Of a stretch of DNA of 64,000 nt, positions 17,428 to 25,869 are shown piece by piece (position 1 is the stretch's first letter; each line of letters starts with the position of its first letter). Made by a program: the position numbers and the translations under genes. Origin of the DNA: Gemmatimonadota bacterium (GTDB lineage Bacteria; Gemmatimonadota; Gemmatimonadetes; Longimicrobiales; Gaopeijiaceae); contig JAJEBR010000113.1 of assembly GCA_022822445.1 (NCBI GenBank), forward strand, positions 36,306 to 100,305. Reading direction: 5' to 3'. Below the pieces are notes generated by a model. It was not told the origin of the DNA. It made no database searches and saw only the letters and a program-made list of their open reading frames with translations.

Positions 17428-19326
17428 TCAGTGCGCCGATCCCGTCGACCGGCCGGCACCCTCTCGCAGAATCTCCAGGAGGAACGCCACGGCACGTTCC
17501 GAGCCCGTGCGCCCCAGCCAGTAGACCGCCCGCTTGCGCACTTCCGGATCCGTTTCCTGCCGGGCAAGTTCGATCATCTTTTCGATGACGGCGTCCGCAT
17601 TCTCCTCGTCGGATTCGGCCTTCTGGTAGAGGGCATAGAGGAACTGGTCGCGCAGCTCCGCGCTCTCCAGAGTCCCGTACGTCCTCGCAACCTCCTCCAG
17701 GTCGAGCGACGGCTGCCTGGACCAGGCCTCCAGCGCCGCGGCACGGACATCCTCCGACAGCCCCGGATCCACAACCACAGGCAACAGCCAAGCTGCAACC
17801 CCCTGGTCTCCGCTCTCTACCCTCGCGCCAACGACCCCGAGGTAGGCACGCTTGGCGACATCGGAATCGAGTCTGTAGAAGACCTGCGAGAGCGACCCCG
17901 GGGCCAGGCGCTCAGCAACCAGAACGGCGGCCCTCCGACGGGGCATTTCCGCCTTCGATCCGTCGGCCGCAAAGTCGATCAGAGCCTCTGTCGCTTCGTC
18001 GCTCTGCTGGCGGTAGAGTCCGTGGATGGCCGCATCCTGCACCTCGTGGTCGTCCGACTCCCTCAGGAAGCTCACCAGCACCCTGGCAACCTCGGGAGAC
18101 TCGAAGTTGGCGAGCTTCGTTACCGCCCACTGCCGAGTCCGGGGGTCCGGATGGTCTCTGGCAACCTCGATCAACAGGTCCCGGGCCTCTTCGGTCTCTT
18201 CCCCGCCCAACCAGTTCAGGGACATGTATCGAAGGTGTGTCGAACACTCGTCATTGCGCGTGAGCATATCGCGGACGGTGGGCATCACGTCTGTCTCCAG
18301 CCGCATCACCGTGGTCAGGGCTTCCTGCAGAGTCAGCGCGTCCTCGCACTCCGGGTGGATGTCGATTCCGGCGAGGACCGGGTCATACCCCCCCGACGAA
18401 CCAAGAGAGCGCATGAGCCCCGCAAGATTGCTCAAGAACTCCGGCGTGTAGACGACACCTCCTTCCACCCGGAAAGGCGGATAGCCGCGGTTTCCACCGA
18501 GTGTCCAGACATCCGGAAAGTTCCGATACTCGTAAACCGCGGCCGAGTCCGGCCTGAGCGCGAACGAGTCAGCTTGCAGTTCCCGAAGACCGGACGTCTC
18601 AAGCAGAGCCTGTAACTGCTCAGCCCGACTACGCTGCAACGCAGCCAAATCGCTCCGCCGAAGGGCCTCCTCCAGGTCGGTCGAATCCATCTGCGCGCGA
18701 TACCGGGCAATCGCCTCTTGCACCGCACTTTCCAGCATCCTCTCCTGCTCCACCGCCCATCGCGCCTCGTACTGTTGCCGCAACTCGCGCAGCGCCGCGG
18801 TGTCCCGCGTCAGTACCCCTTCCGCTTCGCGAAGCGCCTCCTCGGCAGCGTCGGGGTCGCCCAGCTCGGCGAGTTGCCGCCGCACGCGGGTGCGCAGATC
18901 GCGGACGTCGGAGTAGATTCGCCCGTGTGCCTGCGCCTCCGAGTAGACCCCCACCACGTCCAGCAGCAGCTGTGCCTCCGCCAGATTCCCCTGTCGGTAG
19001 CGGCCGAAGGCCTCCCAGTAGTAGGAGTCGGCAACGAACCGCCCGAGTCTGGTGTTACCGCTGTATCCGCTGTTCCGAGGGTATTTTTCCCGCAGGGCCT
19101 GGAAGAGTTCCGCAGCCCGATCGTACTCCCCGCGGTTGAGAGCGCGCCGCGCTTCCGTGAACATTCGCTCTTCGTCGGTGAGGCCTCGAGCCGTGGTCTC
19201 CTGCGCCGCCAGGCGTTTTGCTTCCGAACCCGCCAGGGAGCCTGCCGTCATCACGGCGACATCCAACGCCAGCAGGGTGGCCAGGGCGAGAACTGCCCAA
19301 CCGGGATTGCGTGCTTGATTCCTCAT
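17428..19326 (-). CDS. Exported HEAT-repeat protein
   Basis: 632 residues. A signal peptide (hydrophobic 10-30) is followed by a tetratricopeptide-like region with RRALNRGEYDRAAELFQALR, a coiled-coil-rich middle (about 160-240; Glu/Arg/Gln-rich), and HEAT repeats over the C-terminal 300 residues (units such as TRQWAVTKLANF and VRKRAVYWLGRTGSERAVAF). HEAT arrays are protein-binding scaffolds, so a periplasmic scaffold is inferred. The ATG has GGAG seven bases upstream. It is the distal gene of the beta-propeller / sigma / anti-sigma cluster, separated from the anti-sigma gene by 70 AT-rich bases carrying repeated TGATAT. Confidence 0.82.
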   Translation of the reverse strand: MRNQARNPGWAVLALATLLALDVAVMTAGSLAGSEAKRLAAQETTARGLTDEERMFTEARRALNRGEYDRAAELFQALREKYPRNSGYSGNTRLGRFVADSYYWEAFGRYRQGNLAEAQLLLDVVGVYSEAQAHGRIYSDVRDLRTRVRRQLAELGDPDAAEEALREAEGVLTRDTAALRELRQQYEARWAVEQERMLESAVQEAIARYRAQMDSTDLEEALRRSDLAALQRSRAEQLQALLETSGLRELQADSFALRPDSAAVYEYRNFPDVWTLGGNRGYPPFRVEGGVVYTPEFLSNLAGLMRSLGSSGGYDPVLAGIDIHPECEDALTLQEALTTVMRLETDVMPTVRDMLTRNDECSTHLRYMSLNWLGGEETEEARDLLIEVARDHPDPRTRQWAVTKLANFESPEVARVLVSFLRESDDHEVQDAAIHGLYRQQSDEATEALIDFAADGSKAEMPRRRAAVLVAERLAPGSLSQVFYRLDSDVAKRAYLGVVGARVESGDQGVAAWLLPVVVDPGLSEDVRAAALEAWSRQPSLDLEEVARTYGTLESAELRDQFLYALYQKAESDEENADAVIEKMIELARQETDPEVRKRAVYWLGRTGSERAVAFLLEILREGAGRSTGSAH

Positions 19327-19348
19327 TTTATATCTCCAAGTATATGGG

Positions 19349-19397
19349 TGATATCTTTTGATATATTTTCGGTTGTCTGATATATGCTATTTGATAT
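19349..19397. promoter_or_regulatory. AT-rich cluster of TGATAT repeats
   Basis: Four copies of TGATAT on the plus strand (19349, 19359, 19378, 19392; ATATCA on the minus strand), two extended to the palindrome GATATC, fill the short gap between the anti-sigma stop and the HEAT-protein ATG. This AT-rich island stands out from the GC-rich surroundings and suggests a protein-binding site or a separate promoter for the HEAT gene. Confidence 0.4.
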
Positions 19398-20482
19398 CAT
19401 AGTCCGTCCGCGTCCGCGACCGCACGCAGTCTGGGAAGGGCGTTCTTGATCTCCATGCTCTCCCGGGCCAGCTGCCATTCCACATCCGGTGCGCCGGAGC
19501 CGAGGCGGGAGATCTGGAGCATGAGCAATTCCAGATCCTCGAGCAGCTTCGGATCCTCGAGCAGGGCGAGTTCCATGGGGGTCCGCGATCCCTGCAGATC
19601 GAGGTGCATGCGGGTCTCGGCGAGGAGTTCCCGGCCCCATGCGGCAAGGTCCCTTTCGGTGAGGGGCGTCCGCTGGTCGGTCCGCAACGCGGTGAGCAGG
19701 GTTTCGGCCCGGCCGAAGAAGCGGAGCTGCTCGCGGTCCCTGTGGATGGAGAGCCTGCTCGGGAGGGCGCGCGTCGGCGCCGTGACCGTGGCGTCGGCGA
19801 ACCGCACCGCTTGCGGCTCGAACTCGGACGGGATCACCGGGGCTTGTAGATCGACCGACACGCCGGGCACCGGCAGGATGCTCGCTGTGAGGACCGGCGG
19901 TTCCGGCTCTGCGGGCTGTACTGGTTGCAGTGCATCCCGGGCAACTGGCGATGGATCCGCCGCTTCGGCGGGACCCGTCGCAAAGGTGGGATCGACCCCC
20001 ACCTCACCCGGCCGCGATTCCCGCGCATCCCGACCGAGCACCAGGCCCAGCACGAGAGAAGCCGCCGCGGCCAGCGCTGCGCCCCAACCGGCCACCCTGC
20101 GCCGCGCCGCCCACCCCTGCCGCGAGGGCCACCGCCGCGTCCCAGTCCGCTCGGCCGGCAACCCGGCGACCACCCCTCCGGCGCCGGCCCCGCTCGCACT
20201 CTGCCCCTCGGCCCCGGTCCCGCCCCGGCCCACCCCCACCCCCCCACCCCTCAACCCCCACGCGGCCTCGATCCGTCCCCACATCTCCTCCCGGGGCGCA
20301 CCCGGCGCCTCGTTATATCCCAGCGCGTCGACCGCCTGCCCGTCCACCGCGCGGTCAGCGGCGCCCTCCCCCAGCCCAGCCTCCACCCCCCGCCACATCA
20401 CCTCCACGGGCACGCGCGGCGCCTCGTTGTACCCCCGCGCGTCACGGCGCAGAAACTCGGCGAATCTCTCGAAGTCGCTCAC
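19397..20482 (-). CDS. Putative anti-sigma factor, single-pass membrane protein
   Basis: 361 residues. The N-terminal part contains two copies of the motif GYNEAP-x-x-P-x-E-x-MW-x-x-(I/V)EA (about 20-40 and 55-75), a Gly-rich linker, one membrane helix (about 135-155; LAAAASLVLGLVLG) and an exported C-terminal domain of about 200 residues without recognisable motifs. GTG is taken as start because it overlaps the sigma-factor TGA as GTGA. No zinc-binding HxxxCxxC anti-sigma signature is present; the call rests on position after the sigma gene and on topology. Confidence 0.68.
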   Translation of the reverse strand: MSDFERFAEFLRRDARGYNEAPRVPVEVMWRGVEAGLGEGAADRAVDGQAVDALGYNEAPGAPREEMWGRIEAAWGLRGGGVGVGRGGTGAEGQSASGAGAGGVVAGLPAERTGTRRWPSRQGWAARRRVAGWGAALAAAASLVLGLVLGRDARESRPGEVGVDPTFATGPAEAADPSPVARDALQPVQPAEPEPPVLTASILPVPGVSVDLQAPVIPSEFEPQAVRFADATVTAPTRALPSRLSIHRDREQLRFFGRAETLLTALRTDQRTPLTERDLAAWGRELLAETRMHLDLQGSRTPMELALLEDPKLLEDLELLMLQISRLGSGAPDVEWQLARESMEIKNALPRLRAVADADGL

Positions 20483-21123
20483 GACGCCCACTCCCCGGCG
20501 TGCACGGCCAGCGCTTCCCGCAACCGGCGCCGCGCCCGAAACAGCTGGGACTTCGACGTGCCGACCTCGACCCCCAGAATGGCGCCGATCTCGGCGTGCG
20601 TGTAGCCCTCCACGTCGTGCAGGATGAACACGGTGCGGCAGCCCTCGGGTAGCGCGTCGATCGCGCGGTGAAGATCCTCGCGCAGGTCGGGCTCGATCCG
20701 CCTGGACGGGTTCGCGACGTGCAGGCGCTCATCGAGCTCCGTCTGCCGGTCGCGGAACCGCTTCACCTTGCGGAGCTGGTTCAGCGACACGTTGGTCGCG
20801 ATCGCCGTGATCCACGTGCCGAACTTCGCCTCGCCGCGGAAGCTGCCGATCTTCGTGAACGCCTGCACGAACGTCTCCTGCGTGAAGTCCTGGGCGAGGT
20901 CGTACTCGCCCGCAAAGCGGTAGCAAAGGCGGAAGATCCGGTCGACGTGCGCCTCGTACAGCGTTCGCGCGACCGTCTGATCCCCGTCCTTCAACCGCTG
21001 TATGAGTTCTTTTTCCGTCACCGAGCCGAGTCTCCGGTCACCCGCCCCTTCCGCCCTGGCCGCCGCCTCCGGTTCGATGACACCGGCAATGTGCGAATTG
21101 GTTGCAATCGCCGGAATCGTCAT
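20479..21123 (-). CDS. ECF RNA polymerase sigma factor (RpoE-like)
   Basis: 214 residues. Region sigma-2 is at about 55-120 (DLAQDFTQETFVQAFTKIGS, FGTWITAIATN) and region sigma-4 at about 155-205 (LPEGCRTVFILHDVEGYTHA and ILGVEVGTSKSQLFRARRRL). It would direct RNA polymerase to a stress- or envelope-type regulon, restrained by the next gene. Its ATG overlaps the stop of the upstream beta-propeller gene as ATGA. A GTG at VTEKELIQR (about residue 35) is an alternative start that would remove a non-conserved leader. Confidence 0.92.
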   Translation of the reverse strand: MTIPAIATNSHIAGVIEPEAAARAEGAGDRRLGSVTEKELIQRLKDGDQTVARTLYEAHVDRIFRLCYRFAGEYDLAQDFTQETFVQAFTKIGSFRGEAKFGTWITAIATNVSLNQLRKVKRFRDRQTELDERLHVANPSRRIEPDLREDLHRAIDALPEGCRTVFILHDVEGYTHAEIGAILGVEVGTSKSQLFRARRRLREALAVHAGEWAS

Positions 21124-22364
21124 CGCCGAATCCTCAGCCGGGTCACATACGGCGTGCCGGCATCGTCCTCACCGGCGAAGAGGAGGTGGTTCCCGGTAGC
21201 GTATGCCCGGCCGGGGTTGATGTTGACCTCCTCCGGCACCGCGACCCGTCCCAGGAAGACGCCGTCCTCGCGGAATACGTCGATGGCCGCGCCCTCGTCC
21301 ACCTCCATGGTTTCCGGGACCACGAAGACGTGGCCGGCGCCATCCACGAACAGGCCGGCGATGACCGGCTTGTGCTCCGGCAGGGCTCGCAGGTGGTCCC
21401 GCATCAACGCGGACGCGGACGGGAAGTCGGGGTAGCGCTCGAAGGTGGCGCGCACTTCGTCGCGGTCGGCTTCGTCGACAGCTGCCGGCCTGACTCCTGC
21501 CAGCGTGAACACCACGGTCGTGTCACCGGCCAGCGTACGCCTGTAGACCCGGTACTCGCTGCTGGGCGCGAACCAGACATCGTCTCTGCACCCCAGGGCC
21601 CTCTTGAGAGTTGGTCCGAACCAGACCGGCCGCCGCAGGCCCGCCGACGGCAGATCGGCCAGCTGGAGGACAAACTCCAGGTGGGGCAGCGTGTCCAGTT
21701 TCTCCCCATCGGGCGACACCCGAACCGGATGGTAGTGGACAAGGTCGACATCGGACGGGTCGTCGCTCCTCTCCCTGTTCGGATAGCGCACTCCCCACTC
21801 CATGTAGCTGGCGTCAGGCGCGATTGTGCAACGCTCCGTGATGAGGCCCCAGGTCGCCCGGCGTGCCCGCGTCCCCATGAACGTACCGTCCGGCGCGAAG
21901 ATCGAATAGCGCGGCGCCCCCCCGTCCGCCACCCAAAGCGTGTCTCCCCGCGCGATGGCGGGTCCCAGCGCTTCGCGAAACTCCCCCGGCCCCTGGCCGC
22001 GTCCGCCGAGCGTCCGCAGAAAGCCGCCCGTGGCGTCGAAGACCTGGATCTCCTGGGTCGTGCCGTCCAGGATGTAGATGTTGCCCCGGGAATCGGCCGC
22101 CACGGCGTCGACGTTGCCCAGGTACCCACCGGGCGGCCCCCAGATCCGCAGGTCCTCCTCGAGGGTCCACTCGGCAGTGGCCGTCCAGGCCGATCCGAGC
22201 GTGTTTTCGACGACGACCTGCGCGCGCGCAGTCACCGGCATCCCGCCGGTGGCCATAAGAGCGGCCGCGGTGAGCACGCACGGCAGGTATCGCGTCGGCT
22301 GTGGACATGCGGGTCGCCGCAAAGTCGGGAAGCGGCTCGCGCAATCGCTGAAGGAGTCGATCAT
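21120..22364 (-). CDS. Secreted 6-bladed beta-propeller protein
   Basis: 414 residues with a signal peptide (about 20-50, ending MPVTARAQ) and propeller repeats including AVAADSRGNIYILDG and GGRGQGPGEF, the same family as the protein at 1841-3118. It has no visible enzymatic motif. It is coupled to the ECF sigma gene by an ATGA overlap, so it may be part of the envelope signal that the sigma factor senses, or a target in an autoregulated operon (inference). Start chosen at MIDSFSD; sequence further upstream is low-complexity. No good ribosome-binding site was found. Divergent from the symporter with about 250 bases between. Confidence 0.82.
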   Translation of the reverse strand: MIDSFSDCASRFPTLRRPACPQPTRYLPCVLTAAALMATGGMPVTARAQVVVENTLGSAWTATAEWTLEEDLRIWGPPGGYLGNVDAVAADSRGNIYILDGTTQEIQVFDATGGFLRTLGGRGQGPGEFREALGPAIARGDTLWVADGGAPRYSIFAPDGTFMGTRARRATWGLITERCTIAPDASYMEWGVRYPNRERSDDPSDVDLVHYHPVRVSPDGEKLDTLPHLEFVLQLADLPSAGLRRPVWFGPTLKRALGCRDDVWFAPSSEYRVYRRTLAGDTTVVFTLAGVRPAAVDEADRDEVRATFERYPDFPSASALMRDHLRALPEHKPVIAGLFVDGAGHVFVVPETMEVDEGAAIDVFREDGVFLGRVAVPEEVNINPGRAYATGNHLLFAGEDDAGTPYVTRLRIRR

Positions 22365-22612
22365 CCTGAACTGGGCACCGGTTGGCGGGGAATCGTTTCG
22401 ATCAACCCGCTGACACGGCGAACGGTGGAAGGGTTGCAGAGGGTCGCGCCCGGTCCGTCCCGTTCGAACCCGGAAGCGCGCCCATCCGTAATCCGAGGCG
22501 GGTGCGGCGCCCCGGCGCTCTGGTAGCCACGCCGAATACGCGCTATCGTGGCATCCGCCGCCGCCTGCCATCCGTCTGCTGCCAACTACACCCCGCACCG
22601 ACGCCCGCCCCC

Positions 22613-24142
22613 ATGTCCTTCCAGCCCCTCGACATCGCCGCCTTCATCGGCTTCCTTGCGATCGTCGTCGGCATTTCCCTGTACGCGTCGCGCGGCAAGC
22701 ACGACGCCGCCGACTACTTCCTCGCCGGCCGCAACCTCCCGTGGTGGCTGATCGGGTTCTCGCTGATCGCGTCGAACATCTCGACGGAGCACTTCGTGGG
22801 AATGGCGGGCCGCGGATACGACCTCGGGCTCGCGATCGCCAGCTACGAGTGGATGGCCGCGGTCACGCTGGTTCTGGTCGGCCTCTTCTTCCTGCCCCGG
22901 TTCCTGCAGGCGGGCATCTACACGATCCCGGAGTACCTCGAGTTCCGCTACGACGTGCGCACCCGCACGCTCATGGCCGCCTTCATCATGGCGGCGTACG
23001 TCTTCGTGGCGCTGGCGACCGTCCTCTACTCGGGGGCCCTCGCGCTGGAGTCGATCTTCGGGATCGACCTGAACCTGGGGATCTGGCTGATCGGCATCCT
23101 CGCCGGCGGCTACACGATCTACGGGGGGCTGAAGGCGGTGGTCTGGTCGGACCTGATCCAGGGCGTGGCGCTGCTCCTGGGCGGCGTGGTGGTGACGGTG
23201 CTGGGGTTCCGGGCGATCGGCGGAGTCGGCCCGTTCCTCGAGGTCGCCGACGGCAAGCTGCACACCGTCCTGCCGTGGAACCACCCGGAGATGCCTTGGC
23301 TGGCCGTCTTCATCGGCGGCCTCTGGATCCCCAACATCTTCTACTGGGGACTGAACCAGTTCATCACGCAGCGCACCCTCGCGGCGCGCAGCCTGGCGGA
23401 CGGCCAGCGGGGGATCTTCCTGGCCGGTTTCATCAAGCTGGCGATCCCGTTCATCATCGTGTTCCCCGGGATCATGGCGGCCGAGCTGTTTGCCGATCAG
23501 GTGACGAACCCCGACCAGGCCTACCCGGTCATGATGCGCGAACTGCTCCCCGCGGGGCTGACCGGCGCGATGTTCGCCGCGCTGTTCGGCGCCGTGATGA
23601 GCTCGCTCGATTCGATGCTCAATTCGGCCGCGACGATCTTCAGCGTGGACCTGTACAAGCGGCACCTGCGCCCGGAGGCGTCGTCGCGGCGGCTGATGGC
23701 GGTGGGGCGGGTGACGACGGGCGTGCTCGTCCTGGTCGGCTGCCTGTGGGCACCGGTCGTCGCGAGGGCGGGCAGCGTCTTCGAGTACATCCAGATGTTC
23801 TGGGGATTCATATCGCCGGGCATCGTGGCTGCGTTCCTCTTCGGGATCTTCGTGCCCCGGACGCCGCCGGCCGCGGCCTTCGGAGGGATGATCCTTGGGA
23901 TTCCGGTGTACGGACTGCTTCTCTGGCTGCTGCCGGAGGTCGCATTCCTGCACCATATGGCGATCACCTTCCTGGTGATCAGCGGATTCATGGCAACCCT
24001 CACGTTACGTCAGGGTTTGGACGAGCCGCGGCGGTTGCCGAGGGCGGAGGGTGGCGTGGATCTGACGCCGGCGCCGGGGGCGAAGTGGTGGGCGGGGGCT
24101 GTGATCGGGGGGGCGGCGGTGTTGTATGTGGTGTTCTGGTGA
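22613..24142 (+). CDS. Sodium/solute symporter (SSS family, SGLT-like)
   Basis: 509 residues with about 13-14 predicted membrane helices. It starts as MSFQPLDIAAFIGFLA; the SSS signature DYFLAGRNLPWWLIGFSLIA is at about residues 36-55 and the Na+-site region has SSLDSMLNSAATIFS. It imports a sugar or related solute with Na+; SGLT-like members next to secreted glycosidases are often sugar transporters, and the GH2 galactosidase lies 4 kb away. The final 46 codons (24003-24142) are duplicated at 27134-27273. Confidence 0.9.
   Translation: MSFQPLDIAAFIGFLAIVVGISLYASRGKHDAADYFLAGRNLPWWLIGFSLIASNISTEHFVGMAGRGYDLGLAIASYEWMAAVTLVLVGLFFLPRFLQAGIYTIPEYLEFRYDVRTRTLMAAFIMAAYVFVALATVLYSGALALESIFGIDLNLGIWLIGILAGGYTIYGGLKAVVWSDLIQGVALLLGGVVVTVLGFRAIGGVGPFLEVADGKLHTVLPWNHPEMPWLAVFIGGLWIPNIFYWGLNQFITQRTLAARSLADGQRGIFLAGFIKLAIPFIIVFPGIMAAELFADQVTNPDQAYPVMMRELLPAGLTGAMFAALFGAVMSSLDSMLNSAATIFSVDLYKRHLRPEASSRRLMAVGRVTTGVLVLVGCLWAPVVARAGSVFEYIQMFWGFISPGIVAAFLFGIFVPRTPPAAAFGGMILGIPVYGLLLWLLPEVAFLHHMAITFLVISGFMATLTLRQGLDEPRRLPRAEGGVDLTPAPGAKWWAGAVIGGAAVLYVVFW
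24003..24142 (+). repeat. 140-bp direct repeat, copy 1 (symporter 3' end)
   Basis: The last 140 bases of the symporter, through its stop codon, match 27134-27273 without gaps; I count 17 mismatches by hand (about 88% identical). The pair encloses about 3 kb of unrelated genes. Confidence 0.85.
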
Positions 24143-24232
24143 GCCGTTTGAATTCTGTGGACCAAAGACCCCCACGGCGGCTTTCGAGTGCGATGCATCC
24201 ACGCCGGGTCGAGTTGCCCACCTGCTCATTCC

Positions 24233-24256
24233 GTAATGTATGCTTTACCAAATGTC
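24233..24256 (+). promoter_or_regulatory. Dispersed regulatory-like element, copy B
   Basis: Reads GTAATG-TATG-CTTTAC then CAAATGTC, differing from copy A at two of 24 positions, with TTGAC 21 bp after the CTTTAC. It points toward the hicB gene, 115 bases downstream, in an otherwise gene-free 228-base gap. Confidence 0.5.
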
Positions 24257-24370
24257 ATGTTCTATTGACAATCCACGGCCTTGTGGCGGCCGCGCCCACG
24301 GCCTGATGCGCTACCTTGGAATTCGAGGAGCGAGTTCGGGACAGCCACCACCTCCCGGTGGAGAGGACTG

Positions 24371-24583
24371 ATGCATAAGTACGAGATCATTCTCTTCTGG
24401 AGCAACGAAGACCAGGCGTTCATCGCCGAGGCGCCCGAGTTGCCCGGGTGCATGGCCCACGGAGACGATCAGGAGACTGCGTCGCGGAACATCAAGGACG
24501 CTATGCGGCTCTGGACCGAAAGGGCACAGGAACTGGGACGGCCCGTGCCGGAGCCCAAGGGCGGGCGCCTGATGCTGGGGTGA
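24371..24583 (+). CDS. HicB-family antitoxin-like protein (orphan)
   Basis: 70 residues with the HicB partial-RNase-H fold: YEIILFWSNEDQAFIAEAPE, LPGCMAHGDDQETA and NIKDAMRLW. HicB normally neutralises the mRNA interferase HicA. No HicA-like gene (about 60 residues, G-S-H-x-I motif) is visible on either side, and no C-terminal DNA-binding domain is present, so this is an orphan or a general UPF0150-type protein. A strong GGAGAGGA precedes the ATG. It opens the gene group between the two 140-bp repeats. Confidence 0.82.
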   Translation: MHKYEIILFWSNEDQAFIAEAPELPGCMAHGDDQETASRNIKDAMRLWTERAQELGRPVPEPKGGRLMLG

Positions 24584-24756
24584 CTCCGATCTGGAGACTT
24601 CGAGCAAAGAGATCGATACCATCTGAGCCCACCTCTAAAGCTACCCTCGGACTGTCCAAAGAAGTAGGATCACCCCAATCTTTCACAGCCAGACGCGAGC
24701 CGCAGACCTCTCGGACCCGAGGGTGCCCGCCATTACCCGACAGCCAGGAGATGAGC

Positions 24757-24957
24757 ATGTCGAGAAAAAACCCCGCTACCATGCTAACCCAGATCACCAT
24801 CCTCCTTCTCGCGGGATGTGAGGTCGCTTCCCCGGATAGCCCCGAAGCGTCGGTGGTCGTGCAACAGGGCCTGGACCCGATCTTGGTCATCGGCCTTCTG
24901 GTCCTAGCGATCGCCGCGGGCTGGATCGCTCACAAGAAGCTAAGAGGTGGGGAATGA
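24757..24957 (+). CDS. Small lipoprotein with C-terminal membrane helix
   Basis: 66 residues. The N-terminal signal ends in the lipobox LLAGC. A short Ser/Pro/Glu-rich stretch follows, then a second hydrophobic helix (VIGLLVLAIAAGWIA) and a basic tail HKKLRGGE. AGGAGA lies seven bases before the second ATG, so that start is preferred to the ATG six bases upstream. Lipidation plus a transmembrane tail would give a hairpin-like membrane peptide. Function unknown. Confidence 0.6.
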   Translation: MSRKNPATMLTQITILLLAGCEVASPDSPEASVVVQQGLDPILVIGLLVLAIAAGWIAHKKLRGGE

Positions 24958-25175
24958 GCGACCCCCTACCGATGGGTATGATCCCCGGGACGAAACCGCC
25001 AACCAGACCCCCTCATTCGCTGACCACGCCGCCGCCCGGCGCGACAGCGTTGCTCGCCTGTTCCGGATCGCGCCGCGGCCTTGACGAGCAGGCCGATTTC
25101 TTTCCATCGTATCGACCATGACGAACTGCGGTCGGCGGTTCCGGCGGCTCCGAAACAGGAAAGGGAGAATTCATC

Positions 25176-25865
25176 GTGCGCGGGGTGAAGCGTGTCGTCT
25201 GTCTGGCGAATTCTCGGAAGCTCAACGGACGGTGTGTCGCTGGCCGCGAGTGGACTGCCCGTCGGGCCGGTGGTTGGATTCGACCCGTCAGCAACCGCGA
25301 GCACCAAGAGGTATCCGAGTACGAACGCCAGTACGAGGATGGCAGCGATCCGCGCGTCCTCGACATCGTCGATGTTCCGGTGCTGGAGCCGAGACCGGCC
25401 GACCACCAGACCGAGAACTGGTTGCTCGACCCTAAGTACTACTGGGTGAAGGTGGGGAGGTTGTCGTGGCTCGATCTACCGTCGCTCGCAGAGGATCCCG
25501 TCGCACCGCTATGGCTTGATGGCCACAGCGCCTACAACGGCTTGAACGACAAGGTTCCGCTTGGCTTGGTCGGTTCCCTCCGAGATTCGTTGAAGCTGAT
25601 CCACGTCAACGAACTCCAACTCTCGGTTTTCAAGCCCGGCGAGGCGTTCGGGAACACGAAGCGCCGCGTCCAAGGAGACTTCAGGTACGCTGGAAGCAGG
25701 TATCGTCTCTGGGTTACCGACCCATCCTACGAGCGGCGATACCTCGCTAAGCCGGATGGCAATTATCGCATCGGCGAGTGCTTTCTCACAGTTAGCCTCG
25801 GGGAGCCCTTCGAGGAAGCGTGCTACAAGCTGATCGCCACCGTATTCGCCCGAGAGCGTCGGTAG
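25176..25865 (+). CDS. Dual OB-fold domain protein
   Basis: 229 residues resembling the dual-OB (DuOB) domain proteins that occur beside DUF488 genes: N-terminal VVCLANSRKLNGRCVAGREW, GGWIRPVSNRE, then a second beta-rich half with YRLWVTDPSYERRY and ECFLTVSLGEPF. OB folds suggest nucleic-acid or nucleotide binding. GTG start with GGGAGA eight bases upstream. It is 4 bases from the first DUF488 gene, so these form an operon. Less biased codon use than neighbouring chromosomal genes fits acquisition by transfer. Biochemical function unknown. Confidence 0.7.
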   Translation: MRGVKRVVCLANSRKLNGRCVAGREWTARRAGGWIRPVSNREHQEVSEYERQYEDGSDPRVLDIVDVPVLEPRPADHQTENWLLDPKYYWVKVGRLSWLDLPSLAEDPVAPLWLDGHSAYNGLNDKVPLGLVGSLRDSLKLIHVNELQLSVFKPGEAFGNTKRRVQGDFRYAGSRYRLWVTDPSYERRYLAKPDGNYRIGECFLTVSLGEPFEEACYKLIATVFARERR

Positions 25866-25869
25866 TGTC

